A stretch of 31,282 nt of DNA from BJGO01 sp039810885 (GCA_039810885.1 JBDHXV010000033.1:1-31282), one strand, 5' to 3'. Positions 1 through 8,698 are shown, counted from the first letter of the stretch. The notes: generated from the sequence alone by a model not told the origin. Made by a program: numbers and translations.

Positions 1-1028
1 TCTTTTAAATCTTTAAAGGGGGCAACCTTGGTGTTAATTGTATTTTTTGAAGCGGCTATCTGCAAAGCATAATATATCTCTGATTTTGTTTCGGTTGATG
101 TTGGTTTTATTGTGTTATCGGTAGTAATGTTAGTCTTACCGGAAATAGTAACGGTTGGACTATCCAGCTTTACCTCCATCTTATCATTATCTTCTTGTTT
201 TACTTTAATGGTTCTGTCATTTATATTAAAAAGGCCATTAACCTCATTCTCCATCTTGTTCTTATAAACTTTTATTGCATCAAAAATGGATTGAGTTAAT
301 TCATTTTGTCCTTTATCGGAAGCTAGATATTGTTCTTCATTTTTATTTGTTAAAAAGCCTGTCTCAATAAGAATGGAAGGCATCGTGGTGCGCCATAATA
401 CAAGGAAACCTGCTTGCTTCACGCCTCGGGAGTAGCGGCCGTCTTTCTTAAATTCATCTTCAACATAAGAAGCCAGCATTAAGCTTTGATTAATAAATGC
501 ATTCTGGTTTAAGCTAAACATGATATAGGCCTCGGGCGAGTTGGGGTCGAAGCCGTCATAGTTGGCACTGTAATCTTTTTCCATAAGAATGGAAGAGTTT
601 TCACGCTTGGCAACTTCAAGGTTCCCTTCCGTTTTATGCAGTCCCATAGTCCAAGATTCTGTACCGTAAGCGCTTGTGTTATTATTAGCATTACAGTGAA
701 TGGAAACAAACAAGTCCGCTTTTTGTCGATTGGCAACGGAAGCTCTTTCATAGAGCTCGATAAACTCATCTGTTTTTCGAGTATAAATCACTTTCACACC
801 GGGCATATTTTTTTCAATTAGCGCACCGAGTTTCAAGGCTACGGAAAGGGTAACATTTTTCTCAAAGGCGGTTGAGCCATGGCATCCGGCATCGTGCCCG
901 CCGTGTCCGGCATCGATAACGATAGTTTTCATCGTGTAATTAAAATGCCATGTAACACGTTCCTCGCTTTTTTCTGGTAACAGAAATAGAAGTAAGCTTA
1001 ATCCAATGTATGCAACGATTTTACTCAC
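1..1028 (-). CDS. N-acetylmuramoyl-L-alanine amidase (Amidase_3) with C-terminal SPOR-like tail, partial
   Basis: This zinc hydrolase cleaves the amide bond between N-acetylmuramic acid and the stem peptide of peptidoglycan in the periplasm. The visible 342 residues open with a GTG start and a signal peptide (about residues 1-18), then an Amidase_3 domain. Zinc ligands are predicted at H42 (in DAGHGG), E56 and H111 (in SIHCNA), and the catalytic glutamate is E222 in LIETGFLTN. A polar linker follows, and from about residue 318 a YYALQIAASK stretch looks like the start of a SPOR-type domain, usual in Bacteroidota amidases. GTG at 1028 is the only standard start that keeps the signal peptide: no ATG, GTG or TTG lies between it and the in-frame TAA upstream. 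The ATG at 932 would begin directly at the domain. The gene is divergent from lptD. The C-terminus lies outside the window. Confidence 0.93.
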   Translation of the reverse strand, partial: MSKIVAYIGLSLLLFLLPEKSEERVTWHFNYTMKTIVIDAGHGGHDAGCHGSTAFEKNVTLSVALKLGALIEKNMPGVKVIYTRKTDEFIELYERASVANRQKADLFVSIHCNANNNTSAYGTESWTMGLHKTEGNLEVAKRENSSILMEKDYSANYDGFDPNSPEAYIMFSLNQNAFINQSLMLASYVEDEFKKDGRYSRGVKQAGFLVLWRTTMPSILIETGFLTNKNEEQYLASDKGQNELTQSIFDAIKVYKNKMENEVNGLFNINDRTIKVKQEDNDKMEVKLDSPTVTISGKTNITTDNTIKPTSTETKSEIYYALQIAASKNTINTKVAPFKDLK

Positions 1029-1043
1029 CGCGTAATCTTGTTG

Positions 1044-1051
1044 TAGTTTTG
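1044..1051 (+). promoter_or_regulatory. Candidate -7 element for lptD
   Basis: TAGTTTTG matches the Bacteroidota primary-sigma -7 consensus TAnnTTTG exactly. No clear TTG -33 element sits at the usual spacing; TTTTA ends near 1023. The implied transcription start near 1057 leaves a leader of about 80 nt to the ATG at 1139, or about 10 nt to the ATG at 1067. Confidence 0.4.
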
Positions 1052-1083
1052 GCCACCGAATTGTAAATGAATATCTCTTCGAG

Positions 1084-1091
1084 CAAAGTTA
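1084..1091 (-). promoter_or_regulatory. Candidate -7 element for the amidase gene
   Basis: Read on the minus strand this is TAACTTTG, an exact TAnnTTTG match about 56 nt upstream of the GTG start at 1028. No good -33 TTG is visible. The element overlaps the region that would be coding if lptD began at 1067, which mildly favours the 1139 start for lptD. Confidence 0.4.
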
Positions 1092-1138
1092 TTGTTGGAG
1101 TAGTAGCATGGTCTAATCGAACAGACATAGGCTTAACG

Positions 1139-3715
1139 ATGCGTTTGTTAATTGTAGTATTCATTGGAACACTGATTTCCCAAAACACTAAAGCATTCAA
1201 TCTCTATACCAATCCGGTGGGTGCGGATACAATACCGCCGGACACTGCGAAGTTTCAAAGTGATACATTGCGTATTAGTCAGGATGCCTTGGATAAAGCA
1301 GTGAATTATCATGCTGACGATTCCATTATATATGATATTGAAAATAAGCTTGTACATCTTTATGGTAAGGCTCATGTAGATTATGGTGACATTAACCTCG
1401 ATGCAGCCTATATTCAATTTAACTGGGAGGAGAATACCGTAACCGCCTTTGGGTTAAAAGACAGCACAGATAAGTATTATGGGTTACCCCATTTTACGCA
1501 GGGTGACGAATCCTATGACGCACATCAAATTACGTTCAATTTTAAAACAAAAAAGGGACGAATATCTGAACTACTGACGCAACAAGATGAGGGCTATTTA
1601 CACAGTGAAATAATTAAACGAAGCAGCGATGAAACCTATTTTGGCTTTAGAAATAAATACACCACATGCAACTATGTTGACCCTGATTTTTATATCTCAG
1701 CACGAAAGGTTAAGGTAATTCCAAAGAAAGTAATCGTTACGGGGCCGGCAAACTTAGTTGTTAGCGGTGTGCCAACGCCCTTGTTTGTCCCTTTTGCCAT
1801 ATTCCCGTTTAAACAGGGCCGCAGCAAGGGAATTATTATTCCCGAGTATGGAGAACGAAACGACCTTGGATTCTATCTTGCTAATGGCGGGTATTATTAT
1901 GGTGTTAACGATTATTACGACATTGCCTTGACCGGTACTATTTTCTCCAGAGGCACATGGGGATTAAATTTATATTCGAGGTATAATAAACGCTATAAGT
2001 ACAATGGGAATGTTACCATTAAATATATGCGTGAACGAGATTTTAATGCTGCTGACGCATCTTATTATTTCAGAAACCAGTTTAATGTGATGTGGAATTA
2101 TAATCTTGATCAAAAAGCAAATCCAAATTTTCGTTTTGGTGCTGCGGTCAACTTTGCTTCCAATGGTTACAATCGACGATATACTTCTCAGGTGGATACA
2201 CGCTTGAATAATCAATTAGGCTCTTCTATTTCATTCACCAAGCTATTTGGAAACAAACCACTATCCTTTACAGCTAACGCATCACATAATCAAAATTTAT
2301 CTACGGGTGTAGTGAGCATCGGCATGCCCGAAGCTAACTTCGGGCTATCTCAAATTACTCCGTTTAAGCGAAATAGTGTGGCTGGCCGTCCGAAGTGGTA
2401 CGAAAAAATTACGGTGGCTTATACTTTAAATGCACGCAATAATATCAGCGGCATAGACAGTGTTTTATTTCAAGGAACTGACGCCAATGCAATCATCAGA
2501 AGGCTAATGCGCGTAGCAGCCTATGGCGCAAGAAGCACTGTGCCGATTAATACATCCTTGAATGTGTTTAAGTTTTTTAACGTAACCCCATCTGTTAGTT
2601 TTAACCAGTGGTTTTATGGCAAGTCTATAAATAAGAGTTGGAATGCCGACTCGAACCGCGTGGAGTTTGATACCATATCAGGCTTTCGTACAGTGTATGA
2701 GTATAATGCCGGAGTTAGCGTGAATACTCGTCTATATGGCATGTATCATTTCAAAGGAAAGATAAAAGCCATACGGCACGTTATGAGCCCTACAGTAAGT
2801 TTTACCTACCGCCCGGACTTCTCAAAAGCACAGTATAATATTTACCATTCCGTTCAAGTAGATACTACCGGCAGAAAACAATTGTATTCGGTATTTGAAA
2901 ATGGCTTGTACGGATACCCTGGTGCTGGAAGGCAGGGTGCATTGAATTTGCTGCTCAATAATAATATTGAAATGAAAATACGCTCTAAGAAAGATACGGT
3001 ATCGGGATATAAGAAGATTAAAATTATGGACCGTTTTGATTTTTCAACGGGTTATAACCTTGCAGTGGACACGTTACAATTTCAGCCGGTTATTTTACGT
3101 CTTATCACGCCTGTATTCACCGGTGTTAATATGAATATAGATGTCAATTGGGATCCATATAGTATAGATCGTAATACCCTTAATCGGGTGAATATATATG
3201 AGATTGATGCAAACGGGAAGTTATTACGATTTAATTCAGCACGTATAGCCATAAATGGTTCTTTTAAGAGTATGACAAAAAAACAGTCTCCGCAAAATAT
3301 TCAGGTGGGCCCGGAGAATTTAAGCGAATATGAACTTCTGCTACGATATCCTGACTTTTTTGTGGATTTTAATATTCCTTGGAATGTATCATTTAGCTAT
3401 GCACTCAATATAAATAAGCGCCCGCTAAGAACCAAGGATACTATGCTTTATGCTCAAACGCTTAACCTTCGCGGAGATTTGAGCATTACAAAAAACTGGA
3501 AAGTTAACGTGGTAACCAATATTGATATTACCGCTAAAAAACTATCTACAACAACGATTGAAATATATAGGGATTTGCACTGTTGGCAAATGCGCTTTGT
3601 ATGGATTCCCGTGGGAACATACCGCAGCTATAATTTTAGCCTTAATGTGAAATCCGCTCTGCTACAGGATTTGAAAATTAGTCGTCGGCGCGGTTGGAAC
3701 GACTTTACGTACTAA
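1139..3715 (+). CDS. lptD: LPS-assembly outer membrane protein LptD
   Basis: LptD is the outer-membrane barrel that, with an LptE lipoprotein, inserts lipopolysaccharide into the outer leaflet. The chosen ATG gives 858 residues with a clean signal peptide (MRLLIVVFIGTLISQ, cleavage near residue 19). An OstA-like N-terminal domain covers about residues 50-190, with the typical segments YTTC and later GIIIPEYGE that parallel the E. coli YTSC and GFLIPNA regions. A long barrel with alternating aromatic strands fills the rest. Only two cysteines are present, C177 and C815 (codons at 1667 and 3581), one in each domain, suggesting one interdomain disulfide. An in-frame ATG at 1067 would add 24 residues before the signal peptide and is less likely. 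The family call is firm; the disulfide is inference. Confidence 0.9.
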   Translation: MRLLIVVFIGTLISQNTKAFNLYTNPVGADTIPPDTAKFQSDTLRISQDALDKAVNYHADDSIIYDIENKLVHLYGKAHVDYGDINLDAAYIQFNWEENTVTAFGLKDSTDKYYGLPHFTQGDESYDAHQITFNFKTKKGRISELLTQQDEGYLHSEIIKRSSDETYFGFRNKYTTCNYVDPDFYISARKVKVIPKKVIVTGPANLVVSGVPTPLFVPFAIFPFKQGRSKGIIIPEYGERNDLGFYLANGGYYYGVNDYYDIALTGTIFSRGTWGLNLYSRYNKRYKYNGNVTIKYMRERDFNAADASYYFRNQFNVMWNYNLDQKANPNFRFGAAVNFASNGYNRRYTSQVDTRLNNQLGSSISFTKLFGNKPLSFTANASHNQNLSTGVVSIGMPEANFGLSQITPFKRNSVAGRPKWYEKITVAYTLNARNNISGIDSVLFQGTDANAIIRRLMRVAAYGARSTVPINTSLNVFKFFNVTPSVSFNQWFYGKSINKSWNADSNRVEFDTISGFRTVYEYNAGVSVNTRLYGMYHFKGKIKAIRHVMSPTVSFTYRPDFSKAQYNIYHSVQVDTTGRKQLYSVFENGLYGYPGAGRQGALNLLLNNNIEMKIRSKKDTVSGYKKIKIMDRFDFSTGYNLAVDTLQFQPVILRLITPVFTGVNMNIDVNWDPYSIDRNTLNRVNIYEIDANGKLLRFNSARIAINGSFKSMTKKQSPQNIQVGPENLSEYELLLRYPDFFVDFNIPWNVSFSYALNINKRPLRTKDTMLYAQTLNLRGDLSITKNWKVNVVTNIDITAKKLSTTTIEIYRDLHCWQMRFVWIPVGTYRSYNFSLNVKSALLQDLKISRRRGWNDFTY

Positions 3716-3758
3716 CTTTTAGCTGAATATTTATAGTACGCTTGGATGATTAAATCTG

Positions 3759-3766
3759 TATTTTCG
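3759..3766 (+). promoter_or_regulatory. Weak candidate -7 element for the phosphate transport pair
   Basis: TATTTTCG differs from TAnnTTTG at one position (C for T before the final G) and lies 22 nt upstream of the DUF47 start. A TTG at 3742-3744 is only 14 nt away, shorter than the usual 19 or so, so the assignment is tentative. Confidence 0.22.
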
Positions 3767-3788
3767 CAGCAATTTAAAATATGAGCCA

Positions 3789-4433
3789 ATGGCTTTTGAC
3801 TTTCTACGATTATTAATTCCTAAAGACAGAAAATTTTCTCCATTATTTGACCGAGCTGCTGACAACCTCAAAGAAGGAGGCATTTTATTATTCAAACTGG
3901 TTAGTTCAAAAAATGCAGAAGAGCGTGTAACGTTAATGAAAGCAATTGAAGATTTAGAACATGTGGGAGATGAGATAACGCACGAAATTTTCAGTGAGTT
4001 AAGTAAAAACTTTATAACGCCATTTGACCGCGAGGATATTTACAAACTGGCAACGGCTATGGACGACGTGCTGGATTTCATTCACGGCTCAAGTAAACGA
4101 ATTCACTTATATAAGATTGCCGACTTTACACCGGACATGATAAAACTTGCTTCGCTAATACAAGTTCAAACCGAAGAGGTTTGCCGCTGTGTGAATCAAT
4201 TGAAAAACATGAATAACCTTCATGATATTAATAGCTCGTTGGTACGCATTAATAGTGTTGAAAATCATGCAGATGACGTTTTTGAGAACGCACTGGCCAA
4301 ATTGTTTGAAGAAGAAAAAAATGCTATCGAACTCATCAAAACTAAAGAGCTACTGAGTATGATGGAAACCGCGACAGATAAGTGTGAAGATGTAGCCAAT
4401 GTAATCGAATCTATTGTCATCAAAATGGCATAA
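3789..4433 (+). CDS. DUF47 family phosphate transport regulator (PhoU-like)
   Basis: This 214-residue all-helical cytoplasmic protein belongs to the DUF47/TIGR00153 family, relatives of PhoU that are typically encoded with PiT transporters and thought to modulate them. Recognisable signs are the N-terminal FSPLFDRAADNLKEG segment, EDLEHVGDEITHEI (around residues 55-68), FITPFDREDIYKLATAMDDVLD (around 75-96) and the C-terminal ETATDKCEDVANVIESI helix. Acidic residues in these helices match the metal-binding pattern of PhoU-like bundles. The stop is 5 bp from the PiT start, so the two genes are surely one transcript. The start codon is supported by the conserved N-terminus. Confidence 0.93.
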   Translation: MAFDFLRLLIPKDRKFSPLFDRAADNLKEGGILLFKLVSSKNAEERVTLMKAIEDLEHVGDEITHEIFSELSKNFITPFDREDIYKLATAMDDVLDFIHGSSKRIHLYKIADFTPDMIKLASLIQVQTEEVCRCVNQLKNMNNLHDINSSLVRINSVENHADDVFENALAKLFEEEKNAIELIKTKELLSMMETATDKCEDVANVIESIVIKMA

Positions 4434-4438
4434 ACAGG

Positions 4439-5431
4439 ATGACATTACTGATAATTGTAGTAATACTTGCCTTAACTTTTGATTTTATTAACGGCTTTCA
4501 TGATGCTGCTAACAGCATAGCGACAGTTGTTTCTACACGAGTATTGACTCCATTAACTGCAGTAATATGGGCTGCAGGGTTTAACTTTCTGGCATACTGG
4601 ATCTTTGAACTTAAAGTAGCCGATACAGTAGCAAAAACTGTAAAAATTGATAATATCACGTTAACGGTAGTGGTATCCGGATTGGTTGCGGCAATAATCT
4701 GGAACTTGCTAACCTGGTGGTGGGGCATTCCATCCAGTTCTTCGCACACCTTGATAGGAGGCTTTGCAGGAGCCGGCCTGGCACACGCAGGATCATTCTC
4801 AGCAATTCAATGGAGTGTTATAATGCCCACCGTGTATTTTATTGTATTAGCGCCTTTGATGGGTATGATTCTCTCTTATTTTATTTCAGTAATCACATTG
4901 AAAATATGTCGCAGAGTGAAACCGGATTCAGTAGATAAAATATTTCGTCGCTTGCAATTATTTTCCTCTGCAGCCTACAGTCTCGGACATGGCGGCAATG
5001 ACGCTCAAAAGGTTATGGGAATTATCGCTGCAGCAATGTTCTCTCAAGGTATGATTGCAGATACGCATCATTTGCCTGAGTGGGTACCCTTATCCTGCTA
5101 TATCGCTATAGCAGCCGGAACAATGATCGGCGGGTGGCGTATTGTAAAAACAATGGGACAAAAAGTTACTAAGCTGACACCCTTTGAAGGGTTTGGTGCC
5201 GAAAGTGCAGGTGCGATAACACTATTTTTGACTCAGCATTTTAAAATCCCCGTAAGCACCACGCATACGATAACAGGAGCCATTATCGGGGTAGGTATTA
5301 CGAAGCGTATTTCAGCCGTACGCTGGGGCGTAACCATCAAACTTCTTTGGGCGTGGATACTCACCATTCCAGTGAGTGCTACAATGGCTATGATCGTTTA
5401 TCTCATCTTGAAAAATTTCCTCGGGGAGTAA
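4439..5431 (+). CDS. PiT family inorganic phosphate transporter
   Basis: An inner-membrane low-affinity phosphate transporter, expected to use the proton or sodium gradient. Its 330 residues contain both halves of the PiT inverted repeat: GFHDAANSIA at residues 19-28 and GHGGNDAQKV at about 183-192, each with the conserved asparagine-aspartate or aspartate signature. About nine or ten hydrophobic segments are visible, along with the conserved SSSHTLIGG (99-108) and PVSTTHTITG motifs. It is cotranscribed with the DUF47 gene just upstream. Its TAA stop directly abuts the stop of the convergent minus-strand gene, leaving no room for a terminator between them. The length is typical for bacterial Pit proteins of the short type. 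Confidence 0.95.
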   Translation: MTLLIIVVILALTFDFINGFHDAANSIATVVSTRVLTPLTAVIWAAGFNFLAYWIFELKVADTVAKTVKIDNITLTVVVSGLVAAIIWNLLTWWWGIPSSSSHTLIGGFAGAGLAHAGSFSAIQWSVIMPTVYFIVLAPLMGMILSYFISVITLKICRRVKPDSVDKIFRRLQLFSSAAYSLGHGGNDAQKVMGIIAAAMFSQGMIADTHHLPEWVPLSCYIAIAAGTMIGGWRIVKTMGQKVTKLTPFEGFGAESAGAITLFLTQHFKIPVSTTHTITGAIIGVGITKRISAVRWGVTIKLLWAWILTIPVSATMAMIVYLILKNFLGE

Positions 5432-7279
5432 TCAATGATAGAAGGGGAGCAAGCTATCGTAATAGATACCTGCTCTCGTTTTGAGAGGCTCCTTAATTGC
5501 AGCCATCCCTTTAATGGAATCACATATATAAATCCATAGCGCAACACCCTGAGGATCAGGTATCGTTTCCCAAGAGTATTTCATTTGAGCTACAATGAAT
5601 TTATTAGCCTGGTTAAGTAACATTTCGGCTACCTCATTAGCAGCATTTATTTGATTCGCTTTTATCAAAATTTCGAGTAGTGTAACTTCGGTATCTCCGT
5701 ATGGCAAAACTTGAGGAGTAAACAACTCAAGATAACGGTTAGTGAAACGTACGGCAGTATTGGTATCGCGAAGAGTTAAGGCAAGTTGTGCGGCTGAAAG
5801 AAATTGATACTTGTAATTATAGATATAATGTTCAAAAGTCGAATTATCCCGATGTACAAAATGATATTCATATTCATTCAGTAACAACTTTTCATAAGCA
5901 TTCATTTGAAGTTGAGTTTGGTCATCACCATTATTTAGGATAAGCCGATAAACGAGTCCGTTGTGTTCTAGGTTTTCTTTATATGCTTCATATATGTAAT
6001 CCGGGCAACTTGTTGCAAAACAGAGCGGGTGTACTGAGAAATTATTCTTTATCAAGTCTATCAAAAAAAGATCGGATGCATAGAGGTAGGGTTGTTTAAA
6101 AGAAGCTGTAAACGAAGTTAACTTTTGCGTATTATTTACATCGGATGCGTACAGGTTGAACATAATATTTGATGATTTCAACTCTATCCAATCTTGTTGC
6201 TTCTTAAATGTAAAAGCAGCGATTGCAGTTAACTCATCATCAGCAGACACAAAAGGTTCATCGTCTTTTAATAAAACAACACGATTTTCTAACTGTTGAT
6301 ACTGTTGATCGCTGATATTTAATACTAAGCCACTCAGGCGCATAAAATGAATGAACCTTGCTGTATTCATTAGCGCACTGGCTATGATAACATCTTTTCG
6401 GTACCGAAATAGCTCTTGTACATATAATATTGAGTAGGTATCATTGTCGCCGCCGGTTACCAATACTGAATTAGGAGGACAAGAAATAAGATAGTTTTTT
6501 GCTGTGGCAAGAATAAATTCATCATAAAGCCCTTCCTTAATAAAAGATCTTGCTTCAGCGGCAAAACCCAAAGTTTGTAAGATAGAATAAGCATACATAT
6601 ATTCGTTTGAGTACTTTGTATAGATGTTTCCGATCACAGTTGAGAATAAGTGATTCTGGTCAAATGTTTTCTTAAAATAAGAGATGGATTTCTCTTCTCG
6701 TTCGATAAATAACCTAACAGAATCCGGATTAATATCTTCTTTATTAAAAGTGGTATCATAGCGATCCGGCCGGAAATAAGAATCATAAGGCCATAAACTC
6801 AGTGAAGCAAGATTAGAGTATGCACGTCCCAAAACGTATAGAATCGAGTCACTTTTATTCTCGATGGGTTCATAAATTTCGATTAAGTCGGCACTCCACT
6901 TTTTATATCCAAAAAATGGATGTATGGAAAAACTCGTCGTCATATAATCGTAATCATAAGGCTGCCAATAAGGATTATCATCTTTAGTAGCTCCTTTAAG
7001 GGGAAGTTGTTGATATTGCTTTCTATTGTATGACCATAATAAATTAGATTGGTACGGGGTAGAAGGGTCTTTTGATAAATCATACAACTCAATATACCAT
7101 CCAAAAGGTTTTCGGGCAAACTGAATTTGAATACCCGAACTGAAGGACGTGCTGTAATTAGTCTTAAAGTGCTGTACAACACTTTCATAGGCAGGGAATT
7201 TATTAAGATCAGGTATGGAAGGCTGTGCTTGTGAACAGATTATAAAAGCACTAAATAAAAGAGTGAAAATGAGACGCAT
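5432..7279 (-). CDS. Secreted protein resembling the soluble C-terminal region of DUF2723 proteins
   Basis: This is a 615-residue protein with a signal peptide (residues 1-18, SQA cleavage) and no other membrane segment, so it is probably periplasmic. Its centre resembles the C-terminal soluble part of Bacteroidota DUF2723 (TMEM260-like) membrane proteins. NYLISCPPNSVLVTGGDNDTY at about 262-282, followed by YVQELFRYRKDV, parallels the family pattern of an ILFTNGDNDT core then WYAQEVEGIRTDV. Later, a LIDLIKNN segment followed by LCFATSCP and the GLVYRLI stretch parallel the ILD..NNW..PIYFA and GLAYRLVP blocks. The multi-helix membrane domain is absent. The C-terminal 150 residues look helical and may be repeat-like. 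The gene is monocistronic and divergent from the sigma factor operon. Biochemical function is unknown; DUF2723 proteins have been linked to protein O-mannosylation, but the catalytic part would be missing here. Confidence 0.75.
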   Translation of the reverse strand: MRLIFTLLFSAFIICSQAQPSIPDLNKFPAYESVVQHFKTNYSTSFSSGIQIQFARKPFGWYIELYDLSKDPSTPYQSNLLWSYNRKQYQQLPLKGATKDDNPYWQPYDYDYMTTSFSIHPFFGYKKWSADLIEIYEPIENKSDSILYVLGRAYSNLASLSLWPYDSYFRPDRYDTTFNKEDINPDSVRLFIEREEKSISYFKKTFDQNHLFSTVIGNIYTKYSNEYMYAYSILQTLGFAAEARSFIKEGLYDEFILATAKNYLISCPPNSVLVTGGDNDTYSILYVQELFRYRKDVIIASALMNTARFIHFMRLSGLVLNISDQQYQQLENRVVLLKDDEPFVSADDELTAIAAFTFKKQQDWIELKSSNIMFNLYASDVNNTQKLTSFTASFKQPYLYASDLFLIDLIKNNFSVHPLCFATSCPDYIYEAYKENLEHNGLVYRLILNNGDDQTQLQMNAYEKLLLNEYEYHFVHRDNSTFEHYIYNYKYQFLSAAQLALTLRDTNTAVRFTNRYLELFTPQVLPYGDTEVTLLEILIKANQINAANEVAEMLLNQANKFIVAQMKYSWETIPDPQGVALWIYICDSIKGMAAIKEPLKTRAGIYYDSLLPFYH

Positions 7280-7289
7280 AATAGTGTTT

Positions 7290-7297
7290 CAAAACTA
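7290..7297 (-). promoter_or_regulatory. Candidate -7 element for the DUF2723-C-like gene
   Basis: On the minus strand this reads TAGTTTTG, an exact TAnnTTTG match 10 nt upstream of the ATG at 7279. That implies a very short leader. No convincing TTG -33 element is present at 19 nt. Confidence 0.4.
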
Positions 7298-7323
7298 CTG
7301 TAAAAAATGTTCGTCGATCGTGT

Positions 7324-7331
7324 AACCTTTG
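7324..7331 (+). promoter_or_regulatory. Candidate -7 element for the sigma factor operon
   Basis: AACCTTTG matches TAnnTTTG at all but the first base and lies 24 nt upstream of the ATG at 7356. A TTG start at 7329 would fall inside the element, which argues for the ATG. No -33 TTG is visible, so an alternative sigma factor could also act here. Confidence 0.3.
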
Positions 7332-7355
7332 CAACGGGTAACCGCTCTACTCACA

Positions 7356-7841
7356 ATGAACCCTAGAGAATACAATGAATGTGTAACACGATATAGCGAT
7401 GCAGTTTATCGTTTCATTGTCGCTAATTTAAAAGATGAGGAAGATGCACAAGATGTGGTTCAAAATGCGTTCGAGGTTTTATGGAAAAACAGTTACAAGG
7501 TCGAATTTGATAAAGCAAAATCCTACCTGTTTACGGTAGCGTATCGCGATATGATTGACTTCATCCGAAAGCATAAACGAAAATTACCATTAGAAGAGCA
7601 TCATGAAATTATTGCTGCAACAGAAAACCCTTATACCGGCACCACACAAATTATAGGATGCTTTCTTAAAAGATTGCCTGAAGTGCAGCAACATATATTA
7701 ATGTTGCGCGACTATGAAGGGTATGATTATAAAACCATTGGAGAGATAACAGGATTGAATGAGTCGCAGGTCAAAGTCTATCTCTTTCGTGCAAGAACAG
7801 CATTAAAGAAATTAATTGTTAAAAAAGAAAATGTTTTATGA
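7356..7841 (+). CDS. RNA polymerase ECF-type sigma factor (sigma-70 family)
   Basis: A 161-residue extracytoplasmic-function sigma factor that should direct RNA polymerase to a small regulon. Region 2 is seen in YSDAVYRFIVANLKDEEDAQDVVQNAFEVLW and the following AKSYLFTVAYRDMIDFIR. Region 4 is seen in LKRLPEVQQHILMLRDYEGYDYKTIGEITGLNESQVKVYLFRARTALK, with the helix-turn-helix at TIGEITGLNESQVKVYLFRAR. ATG at 7356 is preferred over TTG at 7329 because the core begins right after it. The stop overlaps the next gene by 4 nt (ATGA), so translation is coupled to the putative anti-sigma factor. ECF factors of this size in Bacteroidota usually answer a membrane anti-sigma partner; the stimulus here is unknown. 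Confidence 0.93.
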   Translation: MNPREYNECVTRYSDAVYRFIVANLKDEEDAQDVVQNAFEVLWKNSYKVEFDKAKSYLFTVAYRDMIDFIRKHKRKLPLEEHHEIIAATENPYTGTTQIIGCFLKRLPEVQQHILMLRDYEGYDYKTIGEITGLNESQVKVYLFRARTALKKLIVKKENVL

Positions 7842-8698
7842 TAAACATGCAAAATGTGGATGAATATCTGTTTCGTTCAGTAGAGAACGATTTATCTCCA
7901 ACAGAAGAGAAATTATTACTTCAATTTTTAGAAAAACACCCGGAGTTTAAGCCAGAACTGAACGCCTATAAACAGACTATTGTTACGCCACCGGCAGAAG
8001 TTACTTTTAAGAAAAAATCCACACTTTACAAACCGGATAAGACCTATCGAATTACCATAATGCCTTTGTTCTTGCGCGTTGCGGCCGTTCTTGTTCTGTT
8101 ATTGTCAGTTGCTACAGCGATATATTATTTCTTGCCATCTAAACATACAGATAAGAATGAGATTGCGGTTGTTAGGCCCAAACAAACAGATGACGTGGAT
8201 AATAACACAACAATAGTACAACCTGAATCAAAGAGCTCTGTGCCAATCGTTGTTTCAACCTCAAAATCACAAGCATCTAAGAAAAATCCTAAACAAAATT
8301 ATTCAACACAGCAAAGCATCGAACCTAACAAGACAGAGGCCAATTCAAGTTCGAAAGATTATGCTTTTGATAATAATGTTAATATACCTGTAACAAATCC
8401 TGTTGATACGTCGCTTCATATCTATCAAAAGGATCAAACACCATTAAATCAGCTTATTGTGAACAATCAAAACCATACGCAAAATAAGAAGCAGCCTGAA
8501 GCTACAATCAAACGGCGTTTAACACCCACAAAGGATAAAAAGACCGGTATCGTAAGTCACTGGCTACGACTCAACGGTAATGATAAACTGGCAAATAGTA
8601 TTGATTTTGTCTCCCAGCTAAAAGATAAAGAGATTGAAATTTCATACTCTTCCCGTTATATCAATTTTCAAAAATCAATCTCATTAAGAAATCCTTAA
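7838..8698 (+). CDS. Membrane protein, putative anti-sigma factor
   Basis: This 286-residue protein has an N-terminal region of about 75 residues, one transmembrane helix at about 77-99, and a long Ser/Thr/Asn/Gln/Lys-rich periplasmic part. The N-terminal section (DEYLFRSVENDLSPTEEKLLLQFLEKHPEF) resembles the short cytoplasmic domain with which Bacteroidota anti-sigma factors hold ECF sigma factors. It shows no zinc-binding HxxxCxxC motif and no clear FecR domain. The 4-nt overlap with the sigma gene and the single membrane span are what suggest the role. The periplasmic part is low in complexity until about residue 225, where a more ordered C-terminus begins. A second Met at residue 4 (7847) is an alternative start. 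Function is inferred from position. Confidence 0.7.
   Translation: MINMQNVDEYLFRSVENDLSPTEEKLLLQFLEKHPEFKPELNAYKQTIVTPPAEVTFKKKSTLYKPDKTYRITIMPLFLRVAAVLVLLLSVATAIYYFLPSKHTDKNEIAVVRPKQTDDVDNNTTIVQPESKSSVPIVVSTSKSQASKKNPKQNYSTQQSIEPNKTEANSSSKDYAFDNNVNIPVTNPVDTSLHIYQKDQTPLNQLIVNNQNHTQNKKQPEATIKRRLTPTKDKKTGIVSHWLRLNGNDKLANSIDFVSQLKDKEIEISYSSRYINFQKSISLRNP

Noticed and set aside
509..821. Minus- and plus-strand frames of 86 and 61 codons
   Set aside because: The region is fully explained by the amidase coding frame with its zinc ligands H111 and E222 on either side; the other frames have no support.
1067..1138. Longer lptD N-terminus from the ATG at 1067
   Set aside because: It would place 24 unremarkable residues before a good signal peptide and overlap a minus-strand -7 element; kept as an alternative only.
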